Shown here one piece after another: positions 10,445 to 19,098 of a stretch of DNA of 56,618 bases. Below the pieces are notes generated by a model. It was given only the letters and a program-made list of their open reading frames with translations, was not told the DNA's origin and made no database searches. Made by a program: the position numbers and the translations under genes. Every line of letters starts with the position of its first letter. Positions within the stretch are counted from its first letter, which is position 1. Origin of the DNA: Desulfobulbaceae bacterium (GTDB taxonomy: Bacteria; Desulfobacterota; Desulfobulbia; Desulfobulbales; Desulfobulbaceae); NCBI GenBank assembly GCA_011389815.1, contig JAABTP010000009.1:1-56618 (forward strand). Direction: 5' to 3'.

Positions 10445-10493
10445 CCAAGGAAGCCGGAGCAGCCTAACTTTCAGCTCCTCCGGCTCTTCTTGG
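10445..10493. terminator. Long hairpin downstream of the rhodanese gene
   Basis: A nearly perfect stem built around GCCGGAG/CTCCGGC, extending to CCAAG/CTTGG, begins about 27 nt after the rhodanese stop codon on the minus strand. It lacks a strong U-tract, so it could be a terminator or an RNA-stabilising structure. Confidence 0.45.
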
Positions 10494-10519
10494 TTCCCTG
10501 AGAGAGATAAAAAAAACTC

Positions 10520-11299
10520 TTATTCCTCAGATTTCTCCACCGGCAACCCAGCTTCCTGCCAATCAAAGAACAGGGTCTGGCGGATATCCTTATATCCCAG
10601 CTTCATCAATTTACGATAGGCGTTATAGCTCCTGCCTCCGCCGTTACAGTAGACAATGATCTGTTTGTCTTTATCCAACACCTCGGATTGAGAAGCAAAG
10701 GTCGGCGAAGGGATATTAATAGCACCGGGGATATGTCCTTTGTTGAACTCCTCTGGGTCGCGGACATCTACCACCGTAAAGGTATTTGCTTTACTCTGGA
10801 TAAGGGTGTTCAACTCCTCCGGAGAAAGCTTATCCGTTTCGATCCGTTTTTCATAATCCGGGCCAGCATAGATGGGCATCCCTTTTTCCTCCCAGACCGG
10901 CATGCCTTCAGCATAGACAAAGATTCGTTCATAGCCCATTTTCAAAGCTGCCTTTGCAGCCTTTCGGCTCTTGCCGCATTTTATTCCATTGCAGTAAAAA
11001 ACAATCCGGGAGCTTTTCTCCTTGGGTAGAAGATGGTCATATTTCTTGAACTTTTTCTGGGGTACATTGATCGCGCCTTTAATATGCACTTCCTGGTATT
11101 CCTCTGGGTTCCGAGCATCCACGACTACAATATCTGTGGGTTCCGTGTCCAAAAGTTTCTTCAGGCCAAGCGTGTCAATTATCACATAGCCGTCCTTGGT
11201 CTTTTGAACCGCAGGAACTTCTCCCCATGCACCTGCAACAGACAGAGCCGAGAAAAACAGGGTGAACAGTAACGTAAACAGTAGATTTTTCTTCCTCAT
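10520..11299 (-). CDS. Secreted tandem rhodanese-domain protein
   Basis: The protein has an N-terminal signal peptide (MRKKNLLFTLLFTLFFSALS, ending near AGAWG) followed by two rhodanese domains. Each has a DAR or DVR start motif with a PEE(Y/F) turn, and an active-site loop with a cysteine: YCNGIKCGKS in the first and YCNGGGRSYNA in the second. Periplasmic rhodaneses transfer sulfane sulfur, for example to cyanide or thiols. The start at 11299 was preferred over 11332 because it has an AGGAG six bases upstream and begins the signal peptide. The 11300-11631 gap holds nothing recognisable. Confidence 0.88.
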   Translation of the reverse strand: MRKKNLLFTLLFTLFFSALSVAGAWGEVPAVQKTKDGYVIIDTLGLKKLLDTEPTDIVVVDARNPEEYQEVHIKGAINVPQKKFKKYDHLLPKEKSSRIVFYCNGIKCGKSRKAAKAALKMGYERIFVYAEGMPVWEEKGMPIYAGPDYEKRIETDKLSPEELNTLIQSKANTFTVVDVRDPEEFNKGHIPGAINIPSPTFASQSEVLDKDKQIIVYCNGGGRSYNAYRKLMKLGYKDIRQTLFFDWQEAGLPVEKSEE

Positions 11300-11631
11300 T
11301 GGTACTCCTTTGAGTTTTGTTTGGGTATTCAATCCTTCAATAACCTGATGAGCCTGAAAGGAGCAGGCGAGATCTCATCTATGGCTTCTTGAAGACTGAA
11401 ACTCTGAAAGGAGTTAATTCAGGAAGAAAAGAGGGGAATGCGCCTGCGATTCGTCCACCCGACCCGGGGCGGCTCCTTGCGGCACAGTCAGTAAGAAAAG
11501 TAAAAGTACGTAATCATACTTATTGGTATATTCTGTTGGTGTATTGGTGAGGTTATTTTAAGTTACAGCGCACACTATACGTGAAATTGTTAATTCCGTC
11601 AAATTGGAAAATCTAAGCAAGGAGCTTGGTC

Positions 11632-12876
11632 TCAGCTCTCAGGATCTGCGGTTCCTCGTAGCAGGATGGTCTTCAGGTAATCCTCATGCGCTTCAAAAAT
11701 CGGTTCCACTCCATTATGCTGGCGCATCAGGGGGATGACCTTGGTCCGCACGCCCATTCCTCTGGCATCAACATATCCGTAATCACGCAGAATCTCCATG
11801 ATCAAAGGATTGCGGGGAGAACGCTGACCGGCGATCATCTTGGTGATGGTCATGGAGTTTTGCAGGGAACCCGGACTGATCACCTCCAGCCGATTTGCAT
11901 AGCCGCTGACTTCAATATCCACGGATCTGGACCAGTCCCGATGGGCCAAGGCGTTGACCACTGTTTCCCGCACAGCCTGGACAGGGTAGAAGATTTCTTT
12001 GCCCCGCCGCATATTTTCGTCGATATCATCGTCTTCGCAGGAGATAAAAGGATGGATGGTTGCAGCGAATTGCTCAATCATTCCCCGGTCAACCAGCTCA
12101 CGATGTTTATTCACCATGCGCCAGCGTCCCACCAGCGGGCCGTCAAGCACGGTGTCCAGACGGGCCTGATATTCCTTGTCCCCGCCGGTAAAGGCCATGA
12201 CCCGCAGTCCGGCTTGGGGAAGGTATCGCCTCGGGCGGATGCCGAAGCAGACCAGCCCGGCAATGGAACAGACTGTATTGCCCAGCCCGTCTTCAGACAT
12301 GAGTCCGAGGCCAAGCAGGCGTTCGATCCACTGTTCCTGGTTGGTCGGTACTTCTGGGTCTTCAATGATTGAGGCGAGATAGAAGTTGAGCCGATCCAGA
12401 TCTAGTGAATCTATTGTGGTTCCGGCAACGGGCAGGGTTTCAACATGGAGCATGCCGCCGCTCTCAAAAAGACGAACCTGCTGTTCCCGTGAGGCCAGTT
12501 CCGAGCGGTCACCCATGCGGATATATACATCTTCTCTGCCGTTATGGCGGAGCACATAGGGTTTGGCAATGCCGGGGGAGAGGGTGACAACGGCGACTTT
12601 GCGTTCTTCGTCAAACCGTATTTCTTCGTAAAAGGGAATGATATGGGGATGTACCTTGTCCCGGAAGACGTTCAAGACCCATTCCTGAATATCCGGGCGT
12701 TTGATACCGGATATGGTGCCGTTGTCTTCCACGCCGATGAGGATATACCCGCCCTTCAGATTGGCGAGAGCTACAATCTCTTTTGCCAGCTGTTCGGGAC
12801 GGATGTCATCCCGTTTGAACTCTACACCAGAGTTCTCGCCGTTACAGATTATTTCAAGGAGTTCTGTTTTGCGCAT
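11632..12876 (-). CDS. AlbA_2/Schlafen-type putative transcriptional regulator
   Basis: This 414-residue protein has an N-terminal AlbA_2 (divergent AAA-4, Schlafen-like) domain, shown by EFKRDDIRPEQLAKEIVALA and GGYILIGVEDNG. Its C-terminal part resembles the ATPase-like domain of the RecG-related regulator family (VRETVVNALAHRDWS, RLEVISPGSL, GYVDARGMGVR). Such proteins are often annotated as ATP-binding regulators; some sit in defence loci. It is preceded by a good ribosome-binding site. The HigA gene lies just upstream on the same strand, but the 46-nt gap does not prove a functional link. Confidence 0.82.
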   Translation of the reverse strand: MRKTELLEIICNGENSGVEFKRDDIRPEQLAKEIVALANLKGGYILIGVEDNGTISGIKRPDIQEWVLNVFRDKVHPHIIPFYEEIRFDEERKVAVVTLSPGIAKPYVLRHNGREDVYIRMGDRSELASREQQVRLFESGGMLHVETLPVAGTTIDSLDLDRLNFYLASIIEDPEVPTNQEQWIERLLGLGLMSEDGLGNTVCSIAGLVCFGIRPRRYLPQAGLRVMAFTGGDKEYQARLDTVLDGPLVGRWRMVNKHRELVDRGMIEQFAATIHPFISCEDDDIDENMRRGKEIFYPVQAVRETVVNALAHRDWSRSVDIEVSGYANRLEVISPGSLQNSMTITKMIAGQRSPRNPLIMEILRDYGYVDARGMGVRTKVIPLMRQHNGVEPIFEAHEDYLKTILLRGTADPES

Positions 12877-12922
12877 AGGTTTCCTTTTCTGTTGCCCCTG
12901 GGAACTTCATCAGCCTTTCCAG

Positions 12923-13219
12923 TTAAGCGGGCACTCGACATTCTGGAAATTTCATCATTTTATAAGTACGTTGAGAGGCATTCCATAAGTCGAGTTTGGC
13001 CTGCATGTTAAACCAACTTTCAGGAGAAGTGCCTGTGGCCTGAGCTATCTTGATCGCCATCTCAGGACTGAGAGCAGCTTTACAATTTATCAGAGCAGAT
13101 AATGTTTTGCGAGTAACTCCCAAACGTTTAGCTGCTTCCGTTACACTCAACCCTAACGGTACGATCACATCTTCTTTCAATATCTCACCTGGATGAGTAG
13201 GCTTTCTTTGGGTGATCAT
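12923..13219 (-). CDS. higA: HigA-family antitoxin
   Basis: This 98-residue protein is an XRE-type helix-turn-helix antitoxin of the HigA family. It opens with the hallmark RKPTHPGEILKEDVI, followed by LSVTEAAKRLGVTRKTLSALIN and PEMAIKIAQATGTSPESWFNMQ. It would neutralise HigB and repress the operon. A strong GGGAGG precedes the ATG. The toxin gene upstream appears broken (13260-13440), so this may be a surviving orphan antitoxin. Confidence 0.92.
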   Translation of the reverse strand: MITQRKPTHPGEILKEDVIVPLGLSVTEAAKRLGVTRKTLSALINCKAALSPEMAIKIAQATGTSPESWFNMQAKLDLWNASQRTYKMMKFPECRVPA

Positions 13220-13259
13220 TCTACTTATCCCTCCCGTGTTTTTGATTCAATGTATCTTT

Positions 13260-13440
13260 TCAGTGGTAGTCTTCGTAATTCACAGAAACCGCATCAACTC
13301 CGTCAAAGCTGAATGTTACCCTCCAGTTGCCGTTAACCCACACACTCCATGTACCTTTCCGTTTTCCTGACAACTCATGCAGATCAAAAAGCCGGAACAG
13401 AAAATTCCGTCGCAGCCTTGTCCGCTGCCGCCTTGATCAT
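13260..13440 (-). pseudogene. higB: HigB toxin remnant, 5' end lost or frameshifted
   Basis: Reading the minus strand from about 13410 to the TGA at 13262-13260 gives a typical HigB C-terminus: FDLHELSGKRKGTWSVWVNG, then NWRVTFSFDG and VNYEDYH. Upstream of residue RNFLFRLF the frame hits a TGA. An ATG in another frame (13440) gives only an 18-codon peptide that stops, so the N-terminal half is missing or shifted. The normal higB-higA order is kept. Confidence 0.65.
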
Positions 13441-13669
13441 AAAGTGTCAACGCAAAACCTAGCCAAGCATCTAGACTTTATTCAATAAAAAAGCACTCTA
13501 CTTTCTTCCTTATCAGATTGACGAACACACTTCTTGAAAAGACGGTAAAATAAGGATACGTTTTCCAACAGCATATTCTGCCTATGCAGGCATGCATGTA
13601 TTTCTCTGGAAAACCCATCAATTTTGTTGAAGAAAAAACATTTAAAAAGAAGTACAAACTGACAACATC

Positions 13670-14572
13670 ATGGAAAATTTTATAATTACCCTCTCCTTTC
13701 TTCTCATCGGGATGCTGATCAAGCGCCTGCCCACCTTTCCCGAGGATACAGGCACGGCACTGAATCTCTTTGTTATTTATATTTCCCTTCCCGCCCTGGT
13801 TCTGCTCAAGATTCCAGAGCTGACTTTTTCCCGTGATCTTCTGGTACCAGCGATCATGCCCTGGGTAATGCTTCTGTTTTCAAGTGCCTTGGTGCTGCTG
13901 TTGTCCAAGGTTTTTCGCTGGGACCGGCCAACAACCGGCTGCCTGCTCCTGCTCATTCCTCTGGGCAATACCTCGTTTCTGGGTATCCCTATGGTGCAAT
14001 CGTTTTTCGGGGAAGGGGCAATACCTTATGCCCTGGTCTATGATCAACTGGGCACCTTCCTCGGCCTTGCAACCTATGGCTCGCTTATCCTTGCTGTTTA
14101 TGGAGCAGGTAAAAACAAACCCAGTATCTGGACTGCGCTTAAAAAGATTATAACCTTTCCCCCTTTTATCGCTCTGATCCTGGCCTTTGCTTTGAAATCC
14201 TCTGCCTATCCTGCTACAGTGACCAACCTGCTCAAAACAATGTCTGCCACCTTGGTTCCCTTGGTCATGGTTGCTGTGGGCTTTCAGCTCACCCTGAAAT
14301 TGAGCAAAGACGTTGTTTCTCAGTTAAGCATAGGTCTTGGGATAAAACTCATCATCGCACCCTTAGTCGCCTTGTTTATGTGTAAACTCTTTGGCTTAAA
14401 AGGGGAGGCAGTGCGGGTGTCGATTTTTGAGGCCGGGATGCCGCCTATGGTCTCTGCCGGGGCCTTAGCCATTCTTGCCAACCTGTCGCCAGCCCTCACA
14501 GCGGCCCTGGTCGGTATAGGGATTATCCTCAGCTTCGCAACCTTGCCGCTGCTTTATCAGCTGATGATCTAA
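13670..14572 (+). CDS. Auxin-efflux-carrier (AEC) family permease
   Basis: This 300-residue, highly hydrophobic protein has about ten predicted transmembrane segments in two repeats. It carries AEC family features such as LNLFVIYISLPALVLLKIPE near the N-terminus, PLGNTSFLGIPM in the middle and FEAGMPPMVSAGALA near the end. AEC transporters export or import organic acids in the inner membrane; the substrate here is unknown. It converges with the gene at 14577-15653, leaving only 4 nt between the stop codons and no visible terminator. Confidence 0.85.
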   Translation: MENFIITLSFLLIGMLIKRLPTFPEDTGTALNLFVIYISLPALVLLKIPELTFSRDLLVPAIMPWVMLLFSSALVLLLSKVFRWDRPTTGCLLLLIPLGNTSFLGIPMVQSFFGEGAIPYALVYDQLGTFLGLATYGSLILAVYGAGKNKPSIWTALKKIITFPPFIALILAFALKSSAYPATVTNLLKTMSATLVPLVMVAVGFQLTLKLSKDVVSQLSIGLGIKLIIAPLVALFMCKLFGLKGEAVRVSIFEAGMPPMVSAGALAILANLSPALTAALVGIGIILSFATLPLLYQLMI

Positions 14573-14576
14573 TCAT

Positions 14577-15653
14577 TTACCCTATCTTCACATCCAGCAC
14601 ATCCACCAGCCTGCCGCTGTAATCGTTGCGGAGCATATCCCAGAGTGCGGTGTAATCATTGACCGTAATATTGAGGTTGCTGACAGCGGAATCGGCAAAA
14701 CCGGGCAGGCTGTACGCCCCATTCTCCTTCACCACCACCTCCTCACCTGTTGCACCGTCCTCCAGCATATCAAGCAGCGAGAACAGCAGCCAGTTCTCTG
14801 TCAGATCCTGAAGCACCTCAATGCGCAGGCGTTCATCCGCCGTGACCGTACCGCCGGTGATGACGACATAGGGCGCAGCGGCATTGCCGGTCAGGATACC
14901 GGTCTCGGGCGGATTGGGATGTCCCATGTCAGGCACGGTCAGGGGCGAGCGCAGTCTGCTGCGGTAGGTACTGGTGCGCAGGGTGCCATGCTCGGTGTAA
15001 CGCACTGAGAGCGACAGGGTATATTCATTATTCCAGGGATCGTCCTGAGCCGGAATGGTCGGGATAAGGATGATATTGGTATCGGTGATCGGCCCGAACT
15101 GGCTCTGGACCGCACTGCCGCTGCGGGTCCCGGTGATGACGCATTCCCCGTTGCCGAGTCGCGGATCAAAATCCAGATTATCGCCGTGCAGCTGGAGGAT
15201 ATCGGTGCTGCTCAGGATATTATCGAGTTGCAGGGTACTGTTCTCAATAAGATTGATCTGCGGCAGTTTTTCCGTCATATCCACCCGTTCGAGCCTGGCC
15301 TGATGGTGAATCTCTTTCATAAAGTTCGCTGTCGCGTGAATCCGCACATGCAGCGTCTCGGCAACAGGCGGCAGCGGGTCGTCGGGATTGTCCAGGCGAC
15401 CGGTAAAGGAGAGGGTGTAGATAAGGCTGTCATCCACGGTAACATGATTGCCGTTCATCATATTCTTCTGAATGGTCTGATGATAGGCGCTCATGGCGGT
15501 TTTGGCCACATCCGGGGTGAGGATAGGGGCGACAGCACACATCTCTGCGGCGATATCGTCTGTCATCAGCTTATTGTTGGGGATGAAGCGGATTTTATAG
15601 GTTTCCGGAACGGTCAGTAGGTTAGGCTCGATTTTACAGTGGATCGCAGGCAT
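14577..15653 (-). CDS. HU-like DNA-binding / DUF4469-like protein
   Basis: The first 130 residues resemble the HU-like domain found ahead of DUF4469 Ig-like modules. The resemblance is a YKIRF strand, a helical region, GNHVTVDDSLIYTLSFTGRL, DNPDDPLPP and a TLHVRIHATANFMKEI segment, then a RVDMTEK linker. The rest (about 230 residues) is predicted beta-rich with two Ig-like stretches (DILQLHGDNLDF; ITGGTVTADERLRI). The start has a GGAGAA ribosome-binding site. Function is unknown; such proteins are commonest in Bacteroidota, so transfer is possible. Confidence 0.55.
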   Translation of the reverse strand: MPAIHCKIEPNLLTVPETYKIRFIPNNKLMTDDIAAEMCAVAPILTPDVAKTAMSAYHQTIQKNMMNGNHVTVDDSLIYTLSFTGRLDNPDDPLPPVAETLHVRIHATANFMKEIHHQARLERVDMTEKLPQINLIENSTLQLDNILSSTDILQLHGDNLDFDPRLGNGECVITGTRSGSAVQSQFGPITDTNIILIPTIPAQDDPWNNEYTLSLSVRYTEHGTLRTSTYRSRLRSPLTVPDMGHPNPPETGILTGNAAAPYVVITGGTVTADERLRIEVLQDLTENWLLFSLLDMLEDGATGEEVVVKENGAYSLPGFADSAVSNLNITVNDYTALWDMLRNDYSGRLVDVLDVKIG

Positions 15654-15810
15654 GGCGGTTCTCCGTTGCAGAGGGATAGTGTCTTGGAACGATAGAAAAT
15701 ATCTGCCGTCATTTTAAAAAGCCGCTACTATCCTGTCAAGGGTTTTCTTTAAAATTGATACATACTTATTGTTTTATGTACGTGCGAGTGTGTTTCGGTA
15801 AAAAATACTA

Positions 15811-15912
15811 CCGATGAATTGGTCGAGGCATTCCCGATGAATTGTCAGGGGCATTCCCGATAAATGATCCTTTTGATACTCGATAAACGATCCGTTTGAT
15901 ACCCGATGAATT
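15811..15912. repeat. Five degenerate ~23-bp tandem repeats
   Basis: Copies starting CCGATGAATT, CCGATAAAT or TCGATAAAC begin at 15811, 15834, 15858, 15880 and 15903, a spacing of 22-24 bp. The spacer halves alternate between GGCATTC-like and TTTTGATAC-like ends. No ORF fits the array. It occupies the middle of the gene-poor stretch 15654-16257. Confidence 0.6.
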
Positions 15913-15956
15913 TATGTCGGATCGGGGTGTGATGTGGAGGGGGAGAGAAAGATATC

Positions 15957-16050
15957 AGGAATCGAACCCGCGACCCCGGCCTGAAACCCGCATGGCTGCG
16001 GGGTGTGATACCGGAATGAGACTTTTCCCTGGTCTCCCCTTTGGTCGAAA
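15957..16050 (-). other. tRNA T-arm-like sequence, no complete tRNA
   Basis: The minus strand contains GCGGGTTCGATTCC, which looks like a tRNA T-arm, preceded by a perfect CCCGCA/TGCGGG hairpin. A 5' acceptor strand, D-arm and 7-nt anticodon loop cannot be assembled around it, so I do not call a tRNA. It could be a decayed tRNA or tmRNA end left at an integration site. Confidence 0.25.
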
Positions 16051-16257
16051 CGGCTTGATGTGTTTTTTTTCGTCAAGCTATCCTTTTGTAACTCCCTTGC
16101 TATGCTATTCTTATTTGAAAGCAACGTACTGCATTGTAGCATTTTCTGTTCAAACAGACTCCTTAACACCCTAAAAGAGGTAGCTTTTTTTTCGACCGTT
16201 GCTATATTGTCTTACTTGCAAACATGATATGAACAATTATTACAAAAGGAGTGGGTT

Positions 16258-16623
16258 ATGGATGTCACACACATTCAGACAGCAATCATTGCGCATTTAC
16301 AATGGAAGTCTAAGCTCTCTGATTTCTTTTATGGTGTGGAACAATTGAGTGTTTCTCAAGTTCCTGATCATGCAAGCTGCGACTTTGGCAAATGGCTGTA
16401 TAGCTCTGGGCTACAGGAATTTTCTGCTTATTCTGAGATGCGCCGTATAGAGACTCTTCACAAAGAATTTCATGAGAAGATTAAACATCTCATACAGATG
16501 CCTGAAGAAAAAAGGAAGAGTCAGGAGGGACGTAAGGCGTTAGCTACTTTCAAAACTGACTGTGATGTTTTTGTCAACTTGTTAGAATCTATTGAGGCTA
16601 AGGCAAAGCAGGAAAGTATATAG
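16258..16623 (+). CDS. CZB-domain (chemoreceptor zinc-binding) protein
   Basis: This 121-residue protein is almost entirely a CZB domain. Its zinc ligands are visible as the His in IAHLQWKSKL, the Cys in HASCDFGKWLY and the two His in ETLHKEFHEKI. CZB domains sense zinc or oxidants and usually sit at the end of chemoreceptors or diguanylate cyclases. Here the domain stands alone, so it may act as a partner protein. It has a strong AGGAG site and is followed by a clear terminator. Confidence 0.85.
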   Translation: MDVTHIQTAIIAHLQWKSKLSDFFYGVEQLSVSQVPDHASCDFGKWLYSSGLQEFSAYSEMRRIETLHKEFHEKIKHLIQMPEEKRKSQEGRKALATFKTDCDVFVNLLESIEAKAKQESI

Positions 16624-16651
16624 AACAAGACCAATTTTAATTGGTTTAGCC

Positions 16652-16683
16652 GGGTACGTGATCAAGGCGTAACCCGGTTTTTT
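16652..16683 (+). terminator. Rho-independent terminator after the CZB gene
   Basis: A CCGGGT/ACCCGG stem with an ~18-nt loop is followed by TTTTTT. It nearly matches a second terminator at 17358. Confidence 0.85.
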
Positions 16684-17025
16684 ACTGTATAGGAAATTAT
16701 AAAATTCCCCTTTCAACATGCTGTAATTGTGAATAGAGTACGAGTGTTGTCGGAAGCAAAACTCACTGCGCTTTCGAGAGCCACTTTTTTAAGTTTTTCA
16801 GGATGGCTCGCTGCAAAGAAACAGTGCAAAATTATCGTCGATTTGTACTTTGCCCCCCCATCACCGCGCACTCTGATTTCGCCTTGTTATGCCGGGATGA
16901 TTACTTTTTATTGACTTTTTCAATGCAACATGTATTTTTGGTAGACTGAAATCATTATTTATTGTACTTAGGGTCTACCCCGTCCCTGGTTACTCATTCA
17001 TCTCTACTCGAAAAAGACGACTATA

Positions 17026-17292
17026 ATGAAAGGAAAATGTTTTTTATGCGGTGAACCTGCAGAAATTGATAACACAATTGACAACGGGAATGTAAAAGAA
17101 TTTATATGCGAAAATCCAAAATGCGGTACTTACCAAATCACTATCGGTGCTATGGAGCATAGTGATATAGATGCGTTCAAAGAAGATTGTTCTAACAAAG
17201 CAACTTCATTAGAAAGAGTGCGTTCTTTTAAAGAAATATTTAAAATTTGCCTTAATAATGGCAATCTAGTTGCTAAATGGGTAGACGCATGA
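17026..17292 (+). CDS. Small cysteine-rich hypothetical protein
   Basis: This 88-residue protein starts MKGKCFLCGEPAEID and contains a second cysteine pair in FICENPKCGTYQ, making a CxxC...CxxxxC zinc-ribbon-like head. A helical tail follows. No family is recognised. No strong ribosome-binding site precedes it, and codon use is more AT-rich than its neighbours. It lies between two near-identical terminators, suggesting it came in with a local duplication or insertion. The gap 16684-17025 upstream holds no other gene. Confidence 0.55.
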   Translation: MKGKCFLCGEPAEIDNTIDNGNVKEFICENPKCGTYQITIGAMEHSDIDAFKEDCSNKATSLERVRSFKEIFKICLNNGNLVAKWVDA

Positions 17293-17357
17293 ATCTAACT
17301 CCCGGCTTCTAATAATACAAATTAACGCCTAATGTTATGTGAAATGGTTTGGCCTTA

Positions 17358-17392
17358 CCGGGTACGTGTTCAGCGCGTCACCCGGTTTTTTA
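17358..17392 (+). terminator. Rho-independent terminator, copy of the one at 16652
   Basis: An ACCGGGT/ACCCGGT-type stem and TTTTTT follow the small cysteine-rich gene. The stem and much of the loop match the terminator at 16652-16683. Confidence 0.85.
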
Positions 17393-17437
17393 TTTGCTCC
17401 CATCACCGCGCAAAATCCTGAAGCAGAATAACCTCTC

Positions 17438-18913
17438 ATGATACTCACCATACAATTCGGCCTCTACCTCCTGCTCATGCTGGGCATCGGGTATTACTCC
17501 ATGCGCCGAACCAAAAACAACGAAGACTTTATTATTGGCGGTCGTACTCTGGGACCGGTAACAACCGCTATCAGCGCCGGTGCCTCGGACATGAGCAGCT
17601 GGCTCCTCATGGGACTGCCTGGTGCGGTCTTTGCCAGCGGCCTGGTCGAAGGCGTCTGGATTTCCCTGGGCCTGATTATCGGGGCCTATGCCAATTGGTC
17701 TATTGTTGCGCCGCGGCTCAGGACGTACACAGAGCAGGTGAATGCCCTGACCCTGCCCACCTTTCTTGCCAGGCGCTTTGATGACAACACAGGCATCCTC
17801 AAGACCGTGTCCACCTTGGTGATTCTAATCTTTTTCACTCTTTATGTCGCATCAGGTTTGAAAGGCGGCACCCTGCTCTTTGCCCATAGTTTTGGGGCCA
17901 GTGAGCAGACGGCCCTGCTTATAACCACGCTGGTGGTGGTTTCCTACACCTTTCTTGGTGGGTACCTGGCAGTCTGCTGGACTGATCTCATCCAGGGATT
18001 ACTCATGCTTGCAGCTCTGGTTGCCTGCTCCTTGCTGGCTCTTTTTACCCTTTCCGGTTCCGGGATAAACATCTCTGCTGTGCGACCCGAGGCCTTGCAA
18101 TTCAAGACCAGCTGGCTCACAGGGGCCTCGCTCATGGCCTGGGGTCTGGGCTATTTTGGTCAACCCCATATCCTGGCCCGCTTTATCGGCATTAAAGGAG
18201 TGCGGGATGTCGCCTCGGCCCGCCGGATCGGCATGGGCTGGATGATCCTCTGCCTTGTGCTGGCAGTGGAGATCGGCCTGCTCGCCATTGGCTACGATGC
18301 ACTGGCCCCTTTGGATGGGATTACCGGTTCAGGCGGAAATAGTGAGCGGGTCTTTCTCGCCCTTGTCAGTGCCCTGTTCCATCCCCTTGTTGCAGGCTTT
18401 GTTCTTGCTGCTGTCCTGGCTGCGGTGATGTCCACAGCGGACTCGCAACTTCTGGTTCTGACCTCAGCTCTAACCGAAGATCTCCCCTTTTTCAGCCGCT
18501 TAACTGGTAAACAACGGGCCTGGATCAGCAGAATCGGGGTGGTCGCTTTTGCCCTGCTGGCCTATTATCTTGCCTCAGACAGCAACGATACCATCCTGAT
18601 GATGGTGGCCTATGCCTGGGGAGGTTTCGGGGCCACCTTTGGCCCGGTGATGATTCTCTCGCTTATTTGGCGCAAAACCACCAAGTACGGGGCCTTGGCT
18701 GGCATGGTTGCCGGTGCTGCCACCATCTTTATCGTGAAGAATTATATTTCCATTGAGGGGGAATATCTCTATGAACTCCTGCCCGGCTTTATTATTGCCT
18801 TTATGACAATTATCTTTGTCAGCGCATTAACGGACATGCCTTCGGAAAAGGCATTGAAGGAATTTGATGCGGCAAAGCGGCAGGTGAAGGAGAGCGGAAA
18901 AAGTTCCGCATAA
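17438..18913 (+). CDS. putP: Sodium/proline symporter (SSS family, PutP type)
   Basis: This 491-residue inner-membrane protein has about 13 transmembrane segments. PutP hallmarks are visible: DFIIGGRTLGPVTTAISAGA and SDMSSWLLMGLPG near the start, NWSIVAPRLR, and the second sodium-site region STADSQLLVLTSALTEDLPF. It should import proline or a similar solute with sodium. The start is the first ATG; the ribosome-binding site is weak. The repeated CCCATCACCGCGCA motif lies 27-40 nt upstream. Confidence 0.92.
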   Translation: MILTIQFGLYLLLMLGIGYYSMRRTKNNEDFIIGGRTLGPVTTAISAGASDMSSWLLMGLPGAVFASGLVEGVWISLGLIIGAYANWSIVAPRLRTYTEQVNALTLPTFLARRFDDNTGILKTVSTLVILIFFTLYVASGLKGGTLLFAHSFGASEQTALLITTLVVVSYTFLGGYLAVCWTDLIQGLLMLAALVACSLLALFTLSGSGINISAVRPEALQFKTSWLTGASLMAWGLGYFGQPHILARFIGIKGVRDVASARRIGMGWMILCLVLAVEIGLLAIGYDALAPLDGITGSGGNSERVFLALVSALFHPLVAGFVLAAVLAAVMSTADSQLLVLTSALTEDLPFFSRLTGKQRAWISRIGVVAFALLAYYLASDSNDTILMMVAYAWGGFGATFGPVMILSLIWRKTTKYGALAGMVAGAATIFIVKNYISIEGEYLYELLPGFIIAFMTIIFVSALTDMPSEKALKEFDAAKRQVKESGKSSA

Positions 18914-18959
18914 ATAGCACTCGACAACTTTGCATGTAGACGCTAAGTTTGTGCATACA

Positions 18960-19040
18960 CATACCCCAACGGGGTTATATTTATCCAGCTCGGGGTAACA
19001 CCCCGATCAACCAGGGTGGTACCTTGGGCTGTACCGAAAA
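18960..19040 (+). repeat. Short GC-rich palindromic element ahead of the LivM-type gene
   Basis: The stretch carries CCCCAACGGGG, the palindrome TCGGGGTAACACCCCGA and CCAGGGTGGTACCTTGG in close succession. An open frame through it continues into the permease, but the translated peptide looks like repeat-derived filler rather than protein. The GGGTGGTACC core recalls a T-box, but I see no specifier or antiterminator structure. Confidence 0.4.
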
Positions 19041-19098
19041 CAGAACGTTATTTTTCGGGAAAGTCCTTATCATCTTATTGAATTTATTTCCCCGCATT

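Noticed and set aside
15811-15912. CRISPR array
   Set aside because: Units are only about 23 bp from start to start, with no unique spacers of constant length and no cas genes.
15912-16169. Possible tRNA or tmRNA on the minus strand
   Set aside because: A T-arm-like GGTTCGATTCC and a hairpin are present, but no acceptor, D-arm or 7-nt anticodon loop can be paired around them.
18990-19045. T-box riboswitch ahead of the LivM-type gene
   Set aside because: GGGTGGTACC resembles the T-box core, but no specifier loop, stem I or antiterminator/terminator pair is found, and surrounding words look like a dispersed repeat.
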